Shown: one piece after another, positions 50,892 to 61,483 of the stretch
Numbering within the stretch: the first letter of the stretch is position 1
How the letters are laid out: each line of letters opens with the position of its first letter
DNA from: Saccharomycopsis malanga
Taxonomy: Eukaryota; Ascomycota; Saccharomycetes; Ascoideales; Saccharomycopsidaceae
Length of the DNA: 64,000 nucleotides
Assembly: GCA_004014935.1 (NCBI GenBank)
Contig: CP025322.1
Coordinates: forward strand, 2,232,001-2,296,000
Reading direction: 5' to 3'
Position numbers and translations under genes: made by a program
The notes under the pieces: generated by a model
Database searches by the model: none
Seen by the model: the letters and a program-made list of their open reading frames with translations, nothing else
Told to the model about the DNA's origin: nothing

Positions 50892-51744
50892 GCTGCTACG
50901 CTATCTCTGTCAAGTTCTACGGCAAATTCAGCTTGATTATAGCCATTCTATAGGTTTGAACAAACAGATCTAGCCAAATTAGGAATCTGGGACGGTGAAT
51001 CCGTAATAGTCGATATTCCGGGATCCGTCACGTGATACTAGGCATCCGGGTCGATTAGCCCGCATTAATCAGTCTTCAAAATGGTAAACCATTGGTTATT
51101 AGTATCCCGAGGGATTAGTCGTTAATAGGTATGAACCAGGGCGGCTGTCCCTGTAATAATTAGTGTCCAATCTGATTAAACTAGTATCCAATTTGGTGAT
51201 CACGTGATGTACGGTTTTGATTGAGTGTACGTGATTTGGGTACCGGAGCTGTGAATCAGTAATATTAGTCTTTTGGGCCGGTGAATCCTTCATATTGAGA
51301 ACCGAAACCCTTCAGCACTTGTTGTAATTCGGACCAGGGAGCAACTAATCATACTTATCACGTGCCAGTTGTCACGTGCACTTAAGGTTGGCACCGGTTA
51401 GTTCTTGACAATTTGGAATGTGTGTCGTAATGGCTCATGATACCTATTATCTCGGCCGTTGAATCCATAGTGCTCAGTATTAGAGCGCTGATTCCATGAT
51501 AACAGGTCTCCAGAGCTGTGATCACGTGACCTGACTTTTTATTGATTAGTATTACCTAATCAATGGATTTGTCATGTGACCACAATATTAAGGGGGGCCA
51601 AAGAGGGGGGGTTTTTGGGAGGTGAATTTGAAAAATTATTATCGAGACTGAAAAATTCTCACTATAGAAAATAACAAATTGAAGAAGCAATTACAGGTTA
51701 ATAAAAACGTATAGAAGGACGGATTTTTTTGGGTAAGACAGAAA
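50892..51744. promoter_or_regulatory. Divergent SNU23/TIF34 region with a CACGTG cluster
   Basis: Five CACGTG hexamers (near 51030, 51200, 51359, 51375 and 51522), several as GATCACGTGA or GTCACGTG, occur within about 500 bases, along with many ATTAGT words. CACGTG is the core of Cbf1/Pho4-type sites in yeasts. G-runs occur at 51591-51620 ('aggggggcc', 'gaggggggg'). No ORF. A bidirectional promoter is inferred. Confidence 0.55.
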
Positions 51745-52819
51745 ATGAGACCTATATTATTGTATGTTGACCTAAAGTTGGAGAAAAAACGGTAAAAAGC
51801 GGGAAAACTAACCTTTTTGTAGGCAGGGACATGAGAGAGCTTTGACTCAGGTCAAGTTTAATAAGGAAGGAGACTTGATTTTCTCAGTTTCGAAGGATAA
51901 AGTTGCTTCGGTGTGGTATTCGTTCAACGGAGAGCGGTTGGGGACCCTTGAGGGCCACAAAGGTACTATTTGGACGGTTGATGTTTCCGTAGACAGCAAG
52001 TTGGCACTTACTGGGTCAGCAGACTTCAGTGCCAAACTTTGGGACGTAAAGACCGGAGAGTGTCTTTTCACGTGGAATTTGGACACCCCGGTGAGAAGAA
52101 TCGAGTTCAATCCCAACAAGGACGAGATCTTGATGGTTACCGACCAGGTGATGGGATACACCGGCACTATTCTTACGTTTCCGTTGAATAAAGCCAATTT
52201 GCGCGAGCAGGCCACCGAGCCGGTGTTGAGTATACCTACCAGAGAGGGCTTTGAGAAGGCGATGATTGTAGGATACAGCTACGGCAGCAAATATATTATT
52301 GCAGGCCACAACAACGGGCTTATCTCCAAGTATGATGCGGAGACCGGCAAATACATCCAATCGGAGAGAATCCACGAGAAGCAAATCACCGATATACAAT
52401 TTTCCGACGACCGCACATACTTCATAACATCGTCGAAAGACAAGTCTGCCAGATTGGTCGATGTGGACTCGTTCAAAGTGTTGAAAAGCTTTGAAACCGA
52501 CGCCCCAATGAACTCTGCAACCATCACTCCTGTCAAAGACTTTGTTATTTTGGGCGGTGGCCAGGATGCCAGAGACGTCACCACCACCAGCTCCAAACAG
52601 GGCAAGTTTGAAGCAAGATTTTTCCACAAGATCTTCCAAGACGAAATCGGAAGAATCGCCGGCCATTTTGGTCCTTTGAATTATATTGCTGTCCATCCAA
52701 ACGGCACTGGTTATGCTTCTGGCGGAGAAGACGGTTTTGTAAGAGTTCATTATTTCGACAAACCTTATTACGATTTCAGATACGATGTGGAACTTACTGC
52801 CAATTCCACCATTGCTTAA
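51745..52819 (+). CDS. TIF34: Translation initiation factor eIF3 subunit i, spliced
   Basis: Exon 1 is 51745-51761 (17 bases), intron 51762-51822 (61 bases, GTATGT donor, CTAAC near 51808), exon 2 51823-52819; 337 residues (347 in S. cerevisiae). The protein begins [20 protein letters not shown], aligning with yeast 'MKAIKLTGHERPLTQVKYNK'. It is a seven-blade WD40 propeller: '[20 protein letters not shown]', '[16 protein letters not shown]', '[11 protein letters not shown]' and '[20 protein letters not shown]' (with [10 protein letters not shown]) are visible. It is an eIF3 core-associated subunit needed for 43S assembly. Without the first exon the reading frame has no ATG in the right place, which supports the intron. 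Confidence 0.95.
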
Positions 52820-52961
52820 ATTATGTACTTTTCCCCTTCTCTTTTGCCTCTTTTTCTAGCTTTGGATAATCTCATGTTTTGCCATATTGTGATTTCACAT
52901 TGTAGTGTGTTTTGATTATCCTGATAAGCCACTGGCTGGAACGTCGAAAGATTGTTTAGCA
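52820..52961. terminator. TIF34 3' flank
   Basis: A T-rich stretch directly after the stop ('ttttccccttctctttt') is consistent with a yeast 3' end region. No discrete signal is certain. Confidence 0.3.
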
Positions 52962-53000
52962 AATAGTACTGGGCTCCAAATATATGATATTGTTAGGTGC
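52962..53000 (+). mobile_element. SINE-like 3' end fragment (S21a)
   Basis: 'gtactgggctccaaatatat' and 'gatattgtt' match the 3' end of the family. Confidence 0.55.
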
Positions 53001-53127
53001 GTTATCCTTTTCTGTTCAACTCACAGTTTAATAGTGCGAGTTATGGTTAGTCTATTGTCTAGTTTTAAATTTAGTTTTGAATTTGGAGACTCGGTGGTAT
53101 ATTACAAATTCAGTGAATCTCCATTAC

Positions 53128-53425
53128 AAACATAACCAACAAAAAAACAAGACCTAACAGGAACAAGGGTTTGATTCCCAAAAACACTTTTACTCGTTGC
53201 TTTTTACAATCGGTAATTTTTGCTTTATTTACTAATATTCGATTCCCAAGAACACTTTTACTCGCTGCTCTTTACAATCAGTTATTTTTGCTTTATTCAC
53301 TGATATTCGATTCCCAAAAACACTTTTACTCGCTGCTCTTTACAATCAGTTATTTTTGCTCTATTTACTAATATTCTTGCTCTATTTACTAATATTCTTG
53401 CTATGTTACTAATATTCACTATATT
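53128..53425 (+). repeat. SINE-derived tandem amplification of the box B segment
   Basis: It starts with SINE head text 'aagacctaacaggaacaag' and box B-like 'ggtttgattccc'. Then a unit of about 67-69 bases ('attcgattccca', 'acacttttactcgctgctc', 'tttacaatcagttatttttg') repeats at 53170, 53237 and 53304, followed by two shorter units ('attcttgctctatttactaat' type). The result is three box B-like sequences in tandem without box A. Confidence 0.8.
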
Positions 53426-53525
53426 ATTCAACATTCATTTAATAAAATAAAACTATAAGCCAGTTGTATAATCAAACATAATCTAAAATTTGCACTTTGT
53501 TGCTTCAATCGTAATTTAAGCTTTC

Positions 53526-54345
53526 AACAATAAAAGTCTTTCAACACAATTGACATACCATTGTATTGATAACTAAAACTTCTCCTCTGATTTTTAGCAA
53601 AAACAGCCAGTTTATCACCATTTTGCAATCAATATTCAATTTCCAACGTTCTTGAATAGGCATAAACGTTTTTAAAAAACGGCCTCCCCTAAACAGAGAT
53701 ATAAAGCTTATTAATAAGCACAATACCCTTTTCATTGAAAAAAAACTCATTCAATTCCTAAAGGAAGCAATCAAAAACTACGGAATAACGTCAAGCAGTA
53801 AATGAAGTCACTCTGAGAGGTGAAAAACACCCTTTTTAACAAACAATATGTTATTTTCAATAAAATGATACTTTCTCACTAATCAATAAGTTGCAATTGC
53901 CCGAATTCAAAACAAAGCAACATGTTATAAAACACCACATTCTACAGAGTATAGAACTATAATTTTTGTATGCTTCCTATTGCTGTAAAGCCTCTAAAAT
54001 TTGACTTTAAAGAATCAACATTTTGTCGAAATTAGCAATTTTCCATTGTATCAAATATTTACTCGAAAAATCGAATTCATTCTATCAAAAACTGTACTAT
54101 AATATGAAAAAAAATTTGTTATGTTATCTTACCTTGTTTCAACTCAAAAAAACCTGTCTAACACTGGTTTAATTCAATAAAACGTTTATTGACTACTCCA
54201 AAACTACAAGAGTGCGAATCGAGTACCAAAACCTAAAGTGAGGAACGCCACACTTGATTTTCTGCACTATTCTGCACTATTTTGTGTGGCGCATGGCTCA
54301 ACCAACTTGGCCACTTGGCAATAGTAAGGCATATAGGCATATTTT
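53526..54345 (-). repeat. Large repeat family C, copy 2, with tRNA-like head
   Basis: The counterpart of 16409-17450, roughly 75% similar by eye and shorter by about 200 bases. On the minus strand the head has TGGCCAAGTTGGTTGAG at about 54297-54313 and GGTACTCGATTCGCAC at about 54212-54227. Conservation continues through 'gtggcgttcctcactttagg' (in reverse) and 'tgaataaacg'-type blocks to 'agaagttttagtt'. Non-coding. Confidence 0.65.
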
Positions 54346-54770
54346 TGTTAAAAAGACAGATAATCTTTACTTTTCGAGAGTATAATTTGGCAATTAACAA
54401 GCCCATTTTTTTTTTGCAAAGTGTACAAAGGGAAACCAAAGGGTTACCGGATAATCTATGAGAGATATTACGCCCTGAATTGATCTACTCAAGTGCCTTT
54501 TTAAAATCACATATATCGGTAAATCCTTGCTCGACGGTCTAAAAAACAACTAAAAATTTATATCATTGATGGCCATAGTGACTGGATCAAGACATAGTGG
54601 ACACAACCCAATGGGCTACAAAGCGCTATATAGAAGAATTCATTAACATATTGTAAATAAAAAATATTTCACCGACAATTCAAACCTCTGCCTTACAATA
54701 ACTCTATATCAGGGCGCCTCGGGGCCAAAGAGATTGCATTGCTATATACAAGTGGTCTATTGTACAAAGT
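54346..54770. other. Intergenic DNA, no gene seen
   Basis: The flank between repeat C and the AIM36 stop. Nothing recognisable. Confidence 0.4.
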
Positions 54771-55529
54771 CTAGTTGACAATCTTTTTCAAATCGTCAAG
54801 TGTTTGGACAAATTGCACCTTTTGGACGGTTTTGAAATAATTAACCACGTCATTTTTACCAGCATCAAGTTCTTCTTGAGTGTTAAAGTCTATTAATTGT
54901 TTCGCTGTTACTATTTTCTCCTCAAATTTGATAGATTCAAGAATAGAGTCGGGAAAACCTACAATCAAAAATTTAAATGTCTTTTGATCATTATTTTTTT
55001 TCACAATTTCCTCGATTTTTGCTCCTACAAGTGAAGTCTTAGTGCCAGTTGGAATTGGCTTTTCGAATGATTCGCATTCTTTTATCAACGGCCCATATTT
55101 GGATTTTGGATTTGACTTTTCGGTTTCCACCAAATCCTGAATATTTATAATGTTCACATCTTTTGGAACTGTCTTGGAAACCACCGCTAAATCTGGAATT
55201 TCCAAATTTCTTGGTAGAAGGCTCACCTGGACATTTTGGTCATCAGGAAACGCCTTTACTTTTCTCTTTAACCCGTCTTGCAATTGGTTATACTCCTCTT
55301 CAGAAAACTCATTCTTGGCTCTGTTTTTGTCCATGTTTTTCACTGCTTGTGTCAATGCTACATAACTGAGCGCCGCCACTAGCACTATATAATGAAACTT
55401 TAGCCCCTCTTGCTTCTTTGCTGGCGGCTTTGAGCTTTTTGAATAAAAACGTTTATTATAAATGGCTGTCTTTCCATACATTTCCTTGGAAAGAGATAGC
55501 CTCATTGTCGGTCTAAATGCCTTCCACAT
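54771..55529 (-). CDS. AIM36: Aim36-like mitochondrial membrane protein
   Basis: This 252-residue protein matches yeast Aim36/Fmp39 (255 residues), a mitochondrial protein of unknown molecular role. The N terminus is Arg/Ser-rich with a likely presequence (to about residue 35). A single membrane segment 'FHYIVLVAALSYVALTQAV' lies at about 45-63. The diagnostic motif follows directly: 'KNMDKNRAKNEFSEEEYNQL' and 'DGLKRKVKAFPDD', aligning with yeast 'QSLDKNKPKTTLSEEEFENV...GLKRRVAIFP'. The C-terminal domain 'KTFKFLIVGFPDSILESIKF' resembles the yeast 'VVNFPHSIADATRFE' region. The first ATG is used. Confidence 0.88.
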   Translation of the reverse strand: MWKAFRPTMRLSLSKEMYGKTAIYNKRFYSKSSKPPAKKQEGLKFHYIVLVAALSYVALTQAVKNMDKNRAKNEFSEEEYNQLQDGLKRKVKAFPDDQNVQVSLLPRNLEIPDLAVVSKTVPKDVNIINIQDLVETEKSNPKSKYGPLIKECESFEKPIPTGTKTSLVGAKIEEIVKKNNDQKTFKFLIVGFPDSILESIKFEEKIVTAKQLIDFNTQEELDAGKNDVVNYFKTVQKVQFVQTLDDLKKIVN

Positions 55530-55676
55530 GGCGCACTACTGGTTTATAGTTGTTTGCTATATATAGTTGTCTAATGTTATTGTGCTGTTCTCTATTATAC
55601 TGAATCAAAACTCATATATACTGGGGTATTATTATGGTTATTATGATTCTTATGATTTACTATATTGAAATTGGGC

Positions 55677-55706
55677 TTTTTTTTTTTTTTTTTTTTTTTT
55701 TTTTTC
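55677..55706. repeat. Poly(T) tract of about 30
   Basis: An uninterrupted T run about 150 bases upstream of the AIM36 start (minus strand poly A). Confidence 0.95.
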
Positions 55707-55739
55707 ACTTTTTTTCATAATGTATGTCCCATGTGAAGG

Positions 55740-55795
55740 TTGCCGTGCATGACGCGCCAACATGTGGGCATTGCATGCTATTGAAATTGATAATA
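55740..55795. promoter_or_regulatory. GCATG words upstream of AIM36
   Basis: 'ccgtgcatgacgcgccaac' and 'gggcattgcatgct' lie about 210-260 bases before AIM36. 'gcatgacgc' also matches the first bases of the macrosatellite letter. Confidence 0.35.
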
Positions 55796-56269
55796 CTGAT
55801 AGAATGCTGTTTACGTCTTTAGGGTTGGATATAACTGCTGTCAGTGCCAGGTATAAAAAGGGTTAGTGTAGGAATATTTTCTGTTCAGTTGGGCAAGGTT
55901 TTGGCTGAGAGTTTACTATATAAAGTGGTAAAGACTTCTGAAGAGAAAGCGCTCTGTAGAAATGTTTTGACTATAACACAGCAATCTGAGTCATTCGTAG
56001 ATAAACTGGTCTTTTATTAGGAGATGTGTGTTTTTATTTACGACTTGATAAAGCACAGGCTTATCAAGAATGGAGTTTTTCAAGGCATTTTCAAAATATT
56101 TGCTATAAATTATTAAGATGGTAGTTGATGAGATTACATTATTATTCAATCAAATGAAAGAATATGGGCTGCTACACGGATGATTTATATAATATTGTAT
56201 TGAACGGAGCATGAGTGAAAAGTAACTGACGATAAAGAGTTGAAATAAAAGATAAAATAGGGTTTTTAA
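55796..56269. other. Intergenic DNA, no gene seen
   Basis: AT-rich with no supported feature. Confidence 0.4.
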
Positions 56270-56520
56270 TAATGAATTAGAACAGTGGGACGCCAAAAAG
56301 GGTAACTAAAGGCTACAGACCACTGTTTAGACTGGTAAAGATGTTGACAATCAATGGTTTTAGTGCTGCCTGATAAATTTAGCCAATAAGAATTAGTAGA
56401 TAAAATCAGGAGGTCCAAGAGAGGAACTGCAAAAACATGGAGTGATGATGCGGTTTAAAATATCTAGTATATCAAAGCATACGAGTAGAAGCTTATTGAA
56501 GTTTACCACCAATGATTCAT
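56270..56520 (-). repeat. Dispersed repeat family B, copy 5
   Basis: Minus strand. It begins 'atcattggtggtaaacttc' (at 56515 in reverse) and carries 'ttcttattggctaaattt', 'gtctaaacagtggtctgtag', 'ggcgtcccactgttctaatt' and 'ccctattttatc'. Alignment with copies 2 and 3 runs the full length. Confidence 0.6.
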
Positions 56521-56539
56521 ATATATTTAGGTTATTATA

Positions 56540-56750
56540 TACTGATGTCTTTATGATTAATATCATATATATACACTACGCCTTAAGGGACTTGGTCTAG
56601 ACAGTTACATGGTGGATTTCAAAAAAAAGTCCGTAAGGGGATTCGAACTGGCGCTCCTGTTAGTTTTTCTTCTCCAAGAGCATTACCAACTGAGCCACAC
56701 GAGGCAGCCAGGAATTACAATGATAATAATGTTTTATTTTGAGCCATTCG
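56540..56750 (-). mobile_element. SINE-like element, copy S23 (variant, minus strand)
   Basis: Box A 'TGTGGCTCAGTTGGTAATG' at about 56683-56701 and box B 'CAGTTCGAATCCCC' at about 56637-56650 in reverse are very tRNA-like. The middle is shortened to 'atccaccatgtaactgtcta', then 'gaccaagtcccttaaggcgt'. A tail-like 'tgataataatgttttatttt' at 56720-56745 marks another fragment upstream of its head. Confidence 0.7.
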
Positions 56751-57535
56751 GTCGAGTTTTTAACAAAATATGGTGCTTATTAACGGTTTTCGAGACTGGG
56801 GCTGCCTGTCTATTTGTTGAAGTGCCATTTACACGACTTTGTTAGCAACTGTTATGTTTATTAACTGTCCCAATATCATAATTTACAGAAAATCAATATA
56901 CGTTGGACATTTTCGAAATTTCCATCAACCACAATGGAAATGATACAACCATGGTTTCCTCCCATTGTGAGAACCGTCTACGGAGAGCTGTCTATTGTCC
57001 ATTGGAATCTGTGAGACGCCAACGAATGGCAAAGACGCGTGAAATGCGTAACGTTTCACCATTTTACGCAACGAGACGTAAATCCCCTAGTTTTGGCCCT
57101 TTGGTTTCTCCTTTCCTAAGAAAACCATAAAGCGTCTTGATTTGGCAAACGGCGGTGCGGAAATTGGCCTAGCGCCAGTCTTACACACTAAAAAGGAATC
57201 AAAGGGTTGATTGCGAGACACTATAAAAAATCGACCTATCCATAGTTCCAAGGCTGATTGCCAGACGGTTCCAAAGCTGGCAGCGATCTACAATATGTGA
57301 AGGATAATCACATAATGGCATTACAGTTTCAAAAGGCTGGTTACTGGCGGGTTGTGATTTCACCAAATCTGACTGTAACAATGCTAAGAAATGATCTTGT
57401 ATCCACAGATCAGAAACCCCGGAATTGGGCTTCAATAAAGAACTAGCAGATCTTTCTCAACAGCTTGGAATCTAACTAAAACTTTACTCTTATCACCCTA
57501 GAATAGACGATATTGGTCAGCAATTAGTAATACAC
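56751..57535. other. Intergenic DNA with unassigned short ORFs
   Basis: Frames of 62-78 codons (for example 56903-57130 and 57258-57446) show somewhat protein-like text, but no start context, family or neighbour supports them. Possibly a decayed gene. Confidence 0.35.
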
Positions 57536-57690
57536 GCGCATTTTTGTGCAGCGCCACACGTCAGCATGCAGGAGGGTGCGGCCGCGAAAAACAAGATATA
57601 AATATATAATATGCATGCATGCATGCACTAAAAAGCGCCACTGCACTGCACTGCACTGCACTGCATCCATGCATGCATAGATACTGGCCC
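57536..57690. promoter_or_regulatory. GCATGC and GCACT repeats upstream of the BUD8-like gene
   Basis: 'atgcatgcatgcatgcac' at about 57611 and four units of 'actgc' in 'cactgcactgcactgcactg' at about 57640, then 'atccatgcatgcatag'. The same kind of words occurs between KIN28 and the PMT gene. A regulatory role is inferred. Confidence 0.45.
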
Positions 57691-58101
57691 GATTGGGAAT
57701 GGTTGTTGCCATCTTGGCCACTAGTAATTTTTCTCCCGTCTCATTTTCCACTTTTCTCCCTTTTTCTCATTGTAATTCCTAACTTTCCCTCCATTTTCCC
57801 CTTGATTTCCTATTGAAAGTTGGTCTTGTTGTCTTTTCGTGCTCTTATATCTCTTTCTTTCAAGCTCATGTCCTATTAAACACTTGTCATTCGTTCAACC
57901 AGTCAACTACCACATTCGTTTTACCAACTACGCCATTCATTTATACCAGTTGATGTTTAGATTTCAATAGTCGTTCAGATTTATCAGTTGACGTCCAAAG
58001 TTTTATAGTTGTCGTATTTTGACATTCAAATTTCTACAATTAGTTTTAATAGTTGCCGTATTATAAAATCTCTTCAAACCTGCCTTTGACAAGACCAAGT
58101 A

Positions 58102-60681
58102 ATGTCATTTGAGTCGCCTAAAAAGTCGTCCGAGGCGCGGCCGTCCGTCAGTCTTCTGGATGACGCGACACTCCAGAGAACGCCGATAAAGGACAAATTC
58201 AAGTCCATCATCTCTAAAGCGTCGCACCGCAGCAGCACGACATCATTCAACTCATTCAACTCAAAAAGAAAAAGTTTTGAAGTCCTCAGCGCGCGCGACA
58301 GCGTTGCCGTGCCTCCGTCCAACAAGCCGCTGAACCTCACCATCGAGACCAGCCCCGAAAGCGACAAGAAGCGCGAGTCCGCGTCCACATACTCGGAGAC
58401 CAGCACCGAGTTCAACAATACGTCGCCGTTGCCGCCGGCGTCCATGATGGACGCCGATGACGACTACGAGTACTACCGCTACTACTACAACTATCACCAG
58501 CAGCAGCACCAGGGCACCACGTCACACATTATAGAGAACTTGGAAAGCAGCGGCTCGTCCAAGGATGACGCCGCAAACATGAGCGACAACGCTTTCCGGA
58601 TGCTACCCTCGGACCCTTTGGAGTTCCGCAAGCGCAACATCATTGAGGAGCCCATTTCCGAGGAAGCGACCAAGTCCAGCATTGTGCTCAGCCCGCCCGA
58701 GCCCAAATTGGACATCCTTAGCATTTCAAGCGCCGAGAGCGGCCCTAAAAAACTCAGCGAGGAAGAAGAAATTGAACGACAGAAAAACGAGGACGAGCAG
58801 CTATTCAAAAAACCTGCCAGAGCGCCTCCCGTCATGGCCAAACGAAAGTCTCATCCACCTTCCTCAACCAGTGTGAACACATTCACTACAAATGAAAGCT
58901 TCCATAGCGCGGTGAGCGACTTGGATGACGCGTCATCTGTACCAGCCACTGAATCCGGTCCGGGTCCGGTGCCGGGTCACTCCTCCGGTGGCTTGGCCGT
59001 GCCGGTGAATTCCGACCCGCGCTTCTCGACAAACAGCCGCAACACGCTCAAAAACATTTATTCTGCGTATCTCAACGAGCCTGCTTCTGAGGGTGACCGG
59101 TCGTCCAGTATATACGAAAACAGACGGGCCAGCACGCTTGGTTCGACGTCAAACCGTAACACCGCCACCCCGAGTCTTTTGAACGTAATGGCGACGGAAA
59201 TGAATAGCAACCCGTTGCCTGACATCAACAAGTACAGCCACTTGGCGTCTACATCAACGCTTTCGTTGCACGAGGGACATGCGCGCAGCAAGTCGAGCTC
59301 GAGCTCGAGCCAGCACAGTGTGGCGCATGTGTCAGGAGCGTCGCTCTACTCGTCGCATTCGCGGTCGCGGAGTGTTTCCAGCGGGGTTTCGAGCAAGCGG
59401 CACTCGAGGGTGTCGGAGAACGCAGTAGGGGGCAACCGGATGTCGCAGGGGTTCTATTTTGAGAGCGAGGAGCCCGTGCAGGCGCTGGACCGGAAGCGAT
59501 TGTCCAATGTGTACAGCAAAGCGCAGACGCGGTTTCCGCTGTTGTCAGGGCCTCCGCGCAGTTCGCCGGGGGCTGTGGGGCCTCCGCGGAGCTTCCGGGA
59601 CACGGTAACAACGACCAACACGTATGCGTCGTCGAATTACCAGTCGCGGGCGTCGTACCAGACCAACTTGACGTCGCCCACGGAGACGTTCCGGCCGCAC
59701 GGCAGCAAGGACTACTCGTACGGCCGTGTTTCGGAGGACCAGCGGTTGCAGTTTGAGAACTACGACAAGCGGTTGCAAGAGCTCCAGAGCAACTTCAATG
59801 AGGCCGGGGACGCGGACGCGGACGAGGAGATCGATATTGGCGAGGACGAGGACGAGGACGACAAGTTGAAGCATGAAAGCAACGACAATGAGTCTATCTT
59901 TGTGCCGCCGTATTTGAACAATACGGCGCACACGCAGTCGAGCAGTTTCTCGTCGTTGCGGAAAAACGGCCAAGAAAGCTTCAAATCATCAAAGAGCAAC
60001 AGCAATCTCAACGCAGCAACGCTTGCGGCGGCCACGGAGGCGGCGATTGCGGCAAACCAGGCGGCAGTGCTGCGGAATCTGTCGCCGCACAGCAGCAGCT
60101 CAAGAAACGAGGTGCCAAACTTGTTGACCGACGAGAAAAAGTTGTTTATCCGCCCAATCTCGTACAACAAAGACCTCACGATCCGATCGACCACCAATAG
60201 TGGGCTTGTAAGACCCAGCGCCGGGTTCCGGCACAGCCACAGCACGCCCAGAACCGATAAATTCCACAGCGCGACATCCCCAACCACCCCGTTCTCGCCG
60301 CTCTCCATCCAGGACGAGAAATACATCAAATCCATCAACAGCGAGCCCAAGTCCAAAGGGCGGTTGAAGCCGTTCAACCTCCGGCCCGCTCCAGACACCG
60401 CCGGCTTGTCCAACATTGACGACATTGAAAATATGAAGTACAATTACAACGCCGACCCCACCGAGGGCGCCAGAACCTGCTCTTCCAACACCGCCATCTT
60501 GCTACTTGTCATCGGCATATTCGTGCCGCCTGTTTATCTTGTAATGTGCTTTGGTTTCTTGGACCCCTCCGTTGGCTACATTCCTAGACACTACAAGCTC
60601 ATTGCCGCCGCATTGTCAATGTTGGTCACCGTGCTCAGCATCGTGGGCATTTGCGTGGGTTTCGGCGTGGGCTTGTCTTGA
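58102..60681 (+). CDS. Serine-rich protein with two C-terminal membrane segments, BUD8/BUD9-like
   Basis: This 859-residue protein is Ser/Asn/Pro-rich and disordered for about 790 residues. Acidic patches occur at about residues 114-122 (a Tyr-rich 'DDDYEYYRYYYNY') and about 570-590 (Asp/Glu run). Two hydrophobic segments near the C terminus ('AILLLVIGIFVPPVYLVMCF' and 'LIAAALSMLVTVLSIVGICV') are separated by a short loop. This layout (long exposed N-terminal part, two C-terminal membrane helices with a Pro-Pro in the first) is that of the bipolar bud-site proteins Bud8/Bud9, but I have no strong local match. Base composition is markedly GC-rich compared with the flanks. The start is the first ATG. 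Confidence 0.6.
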   Translation: MSFESPKKSSEARPSVSLLDDATLQRTPIKDKFKSIISKASHRSSTTSFNSFNSKRKSFEVLSARDSVAVPPSNKPLNLTIETSPESDKKRESASTYSETSTEFNNTSPLPPASMMDADDDYEYYRYYYNYHQQQHQGTTSHIIENLESSGSSKDDAANMSDNAFRMLPSDPLEFRKRNIIEEPISEEATKSSIVLSPPEPKLDILSISSAESGPKKLSEEEEIERQKNEDEQLFKKPARAPPVMAKRKSHPPSSTSVNTFTTNESFHSAVSDLDDASSVPATESGPGPVPGHSSGGLAVPVNSDPRFSTNSRNTLKNIYSAYLNEPASEGDRSSSIYENRRASTLGSTSNRNTATPSLLNVMATEMNSNPLPDINKYSHLASTSTLSLHEGHARSKSSSSSSQHSVAHVSGASLYSSHSRSRSVSSGVSSKRHSRVSENAVGGNRMSQGFYFESEEPVQALDRKRLSNVYSKAQTRFPLLSGPPRSSPGAVGPPRSFRDTVTTTNTYASSNYQSRASYQTNLTSPTETFRPHGSKDYSYGRVSEDQRLQFENYDKRLQELQSNFNEAGDADADEEIDIGEDEDEDDKLKHESNDNESIFVPPYLNNTAHTQSSSFSSLRKNGQESFKSSKSNSNLNAATLAAATEAAIAANQAAVLRNLSPHSSSSRNEVPNLLTDEKKLFIRPISYNKDLTIRSTTNSGLVRPSAGFRHSHSTPRTDKFHSATSPTTPFSPLSIQDEKYIKSINSEPKSKGRLKPFNLRPAPDTAGLSNIDDIENMKYNYNADPTEGARTCSSNTAILLLVIGIFVPPVYLVMCFGFLDPSVGYIPRHYKLIAAALSMLVTVLSIVGICVGFGVGLS

Positions 60682-60885
60682 TACTATGGTTTTTTTTAAT
60701 GTTTTGGCTTTTTTCTCTTATGCTTTGTTTTCTTACGTTTTCGCTTTTTGTTCTGTTAATAGCTTGTGCTATAATACCTCCAGCATTGTTTATTTGTTCT
60801 GCTTTATATAGTCTTAAACCGACTGTCTAGATTTTTGTCAATTTACGTGATTTGATTTAGTTGAATAGGTAGGATGGGTAGATAT
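60682..60885. terminator. 3' flank of BUD8-like gene
   Basis: A T-rich region after the stop ('tggttttttttaatg', 'gcttttttctctt') is typical of a yeast 3' end. No gene. Confidence 0.35.
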
Positions 60886-61280
60886 TCATAATCAAGTGTA
60901 ATATAGTGGTTTTGATGGGTAATAACTGGGGTTTACGTAAAATCTAATGGCTCTAGGGGGCACTGGTGGGTAATTTTTTGAATTTTGATAAAATACAACG
61001 GCTCTGGTGGGTGAAAACTCATATTTAGGTAAATTTAAAGGATACTGGTCGGTAAAAACCCGGGTTGACGTAAAATATATTGGTTCTGGTGGGTAATACT
61101 CATGTTGAAGTTTAATATAGTGGTTTTAATGGCTTATACTCATATTAAAGCATAATATAGTGGTTCTGGTGGCTAATACTCATACGTGAGTAAAATAAAT
61201 AGATACAGATGGGTAAAAACTCATATTCAAATATACTATAGTGGTTTTAATGGGTAAATTCTCATATTTACGTAAAGTGG
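60886..61280. repeat. Degenerate minisatellite around 'ggtgggtaatactcatat'
   Basis: Seven or eight imperfect units of about 45-60 bases share 'agtggttttgatgggtaa', 'actcatatt' and 'taaaatata' phrases. Considerable drift indicates age. Confidence 0.75.
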
Positions 61281-61483
61281 TTCCAGGGAGTACAGCAAAC
61301 TGCAAGTCTGTATAAATTGATAATATCTGAAAGTACATTATCGTCATCAAATCCTAATTGTTACAATCTGTAAACACTTTGACGTGTAGAGCGTTAGATG
61401 CATTCTTACATTAAACCACTCATTAGTCTATTATTCAGTACGTTATCGTAAGACCACCAATCCTACAATACTAATAAGAATAA

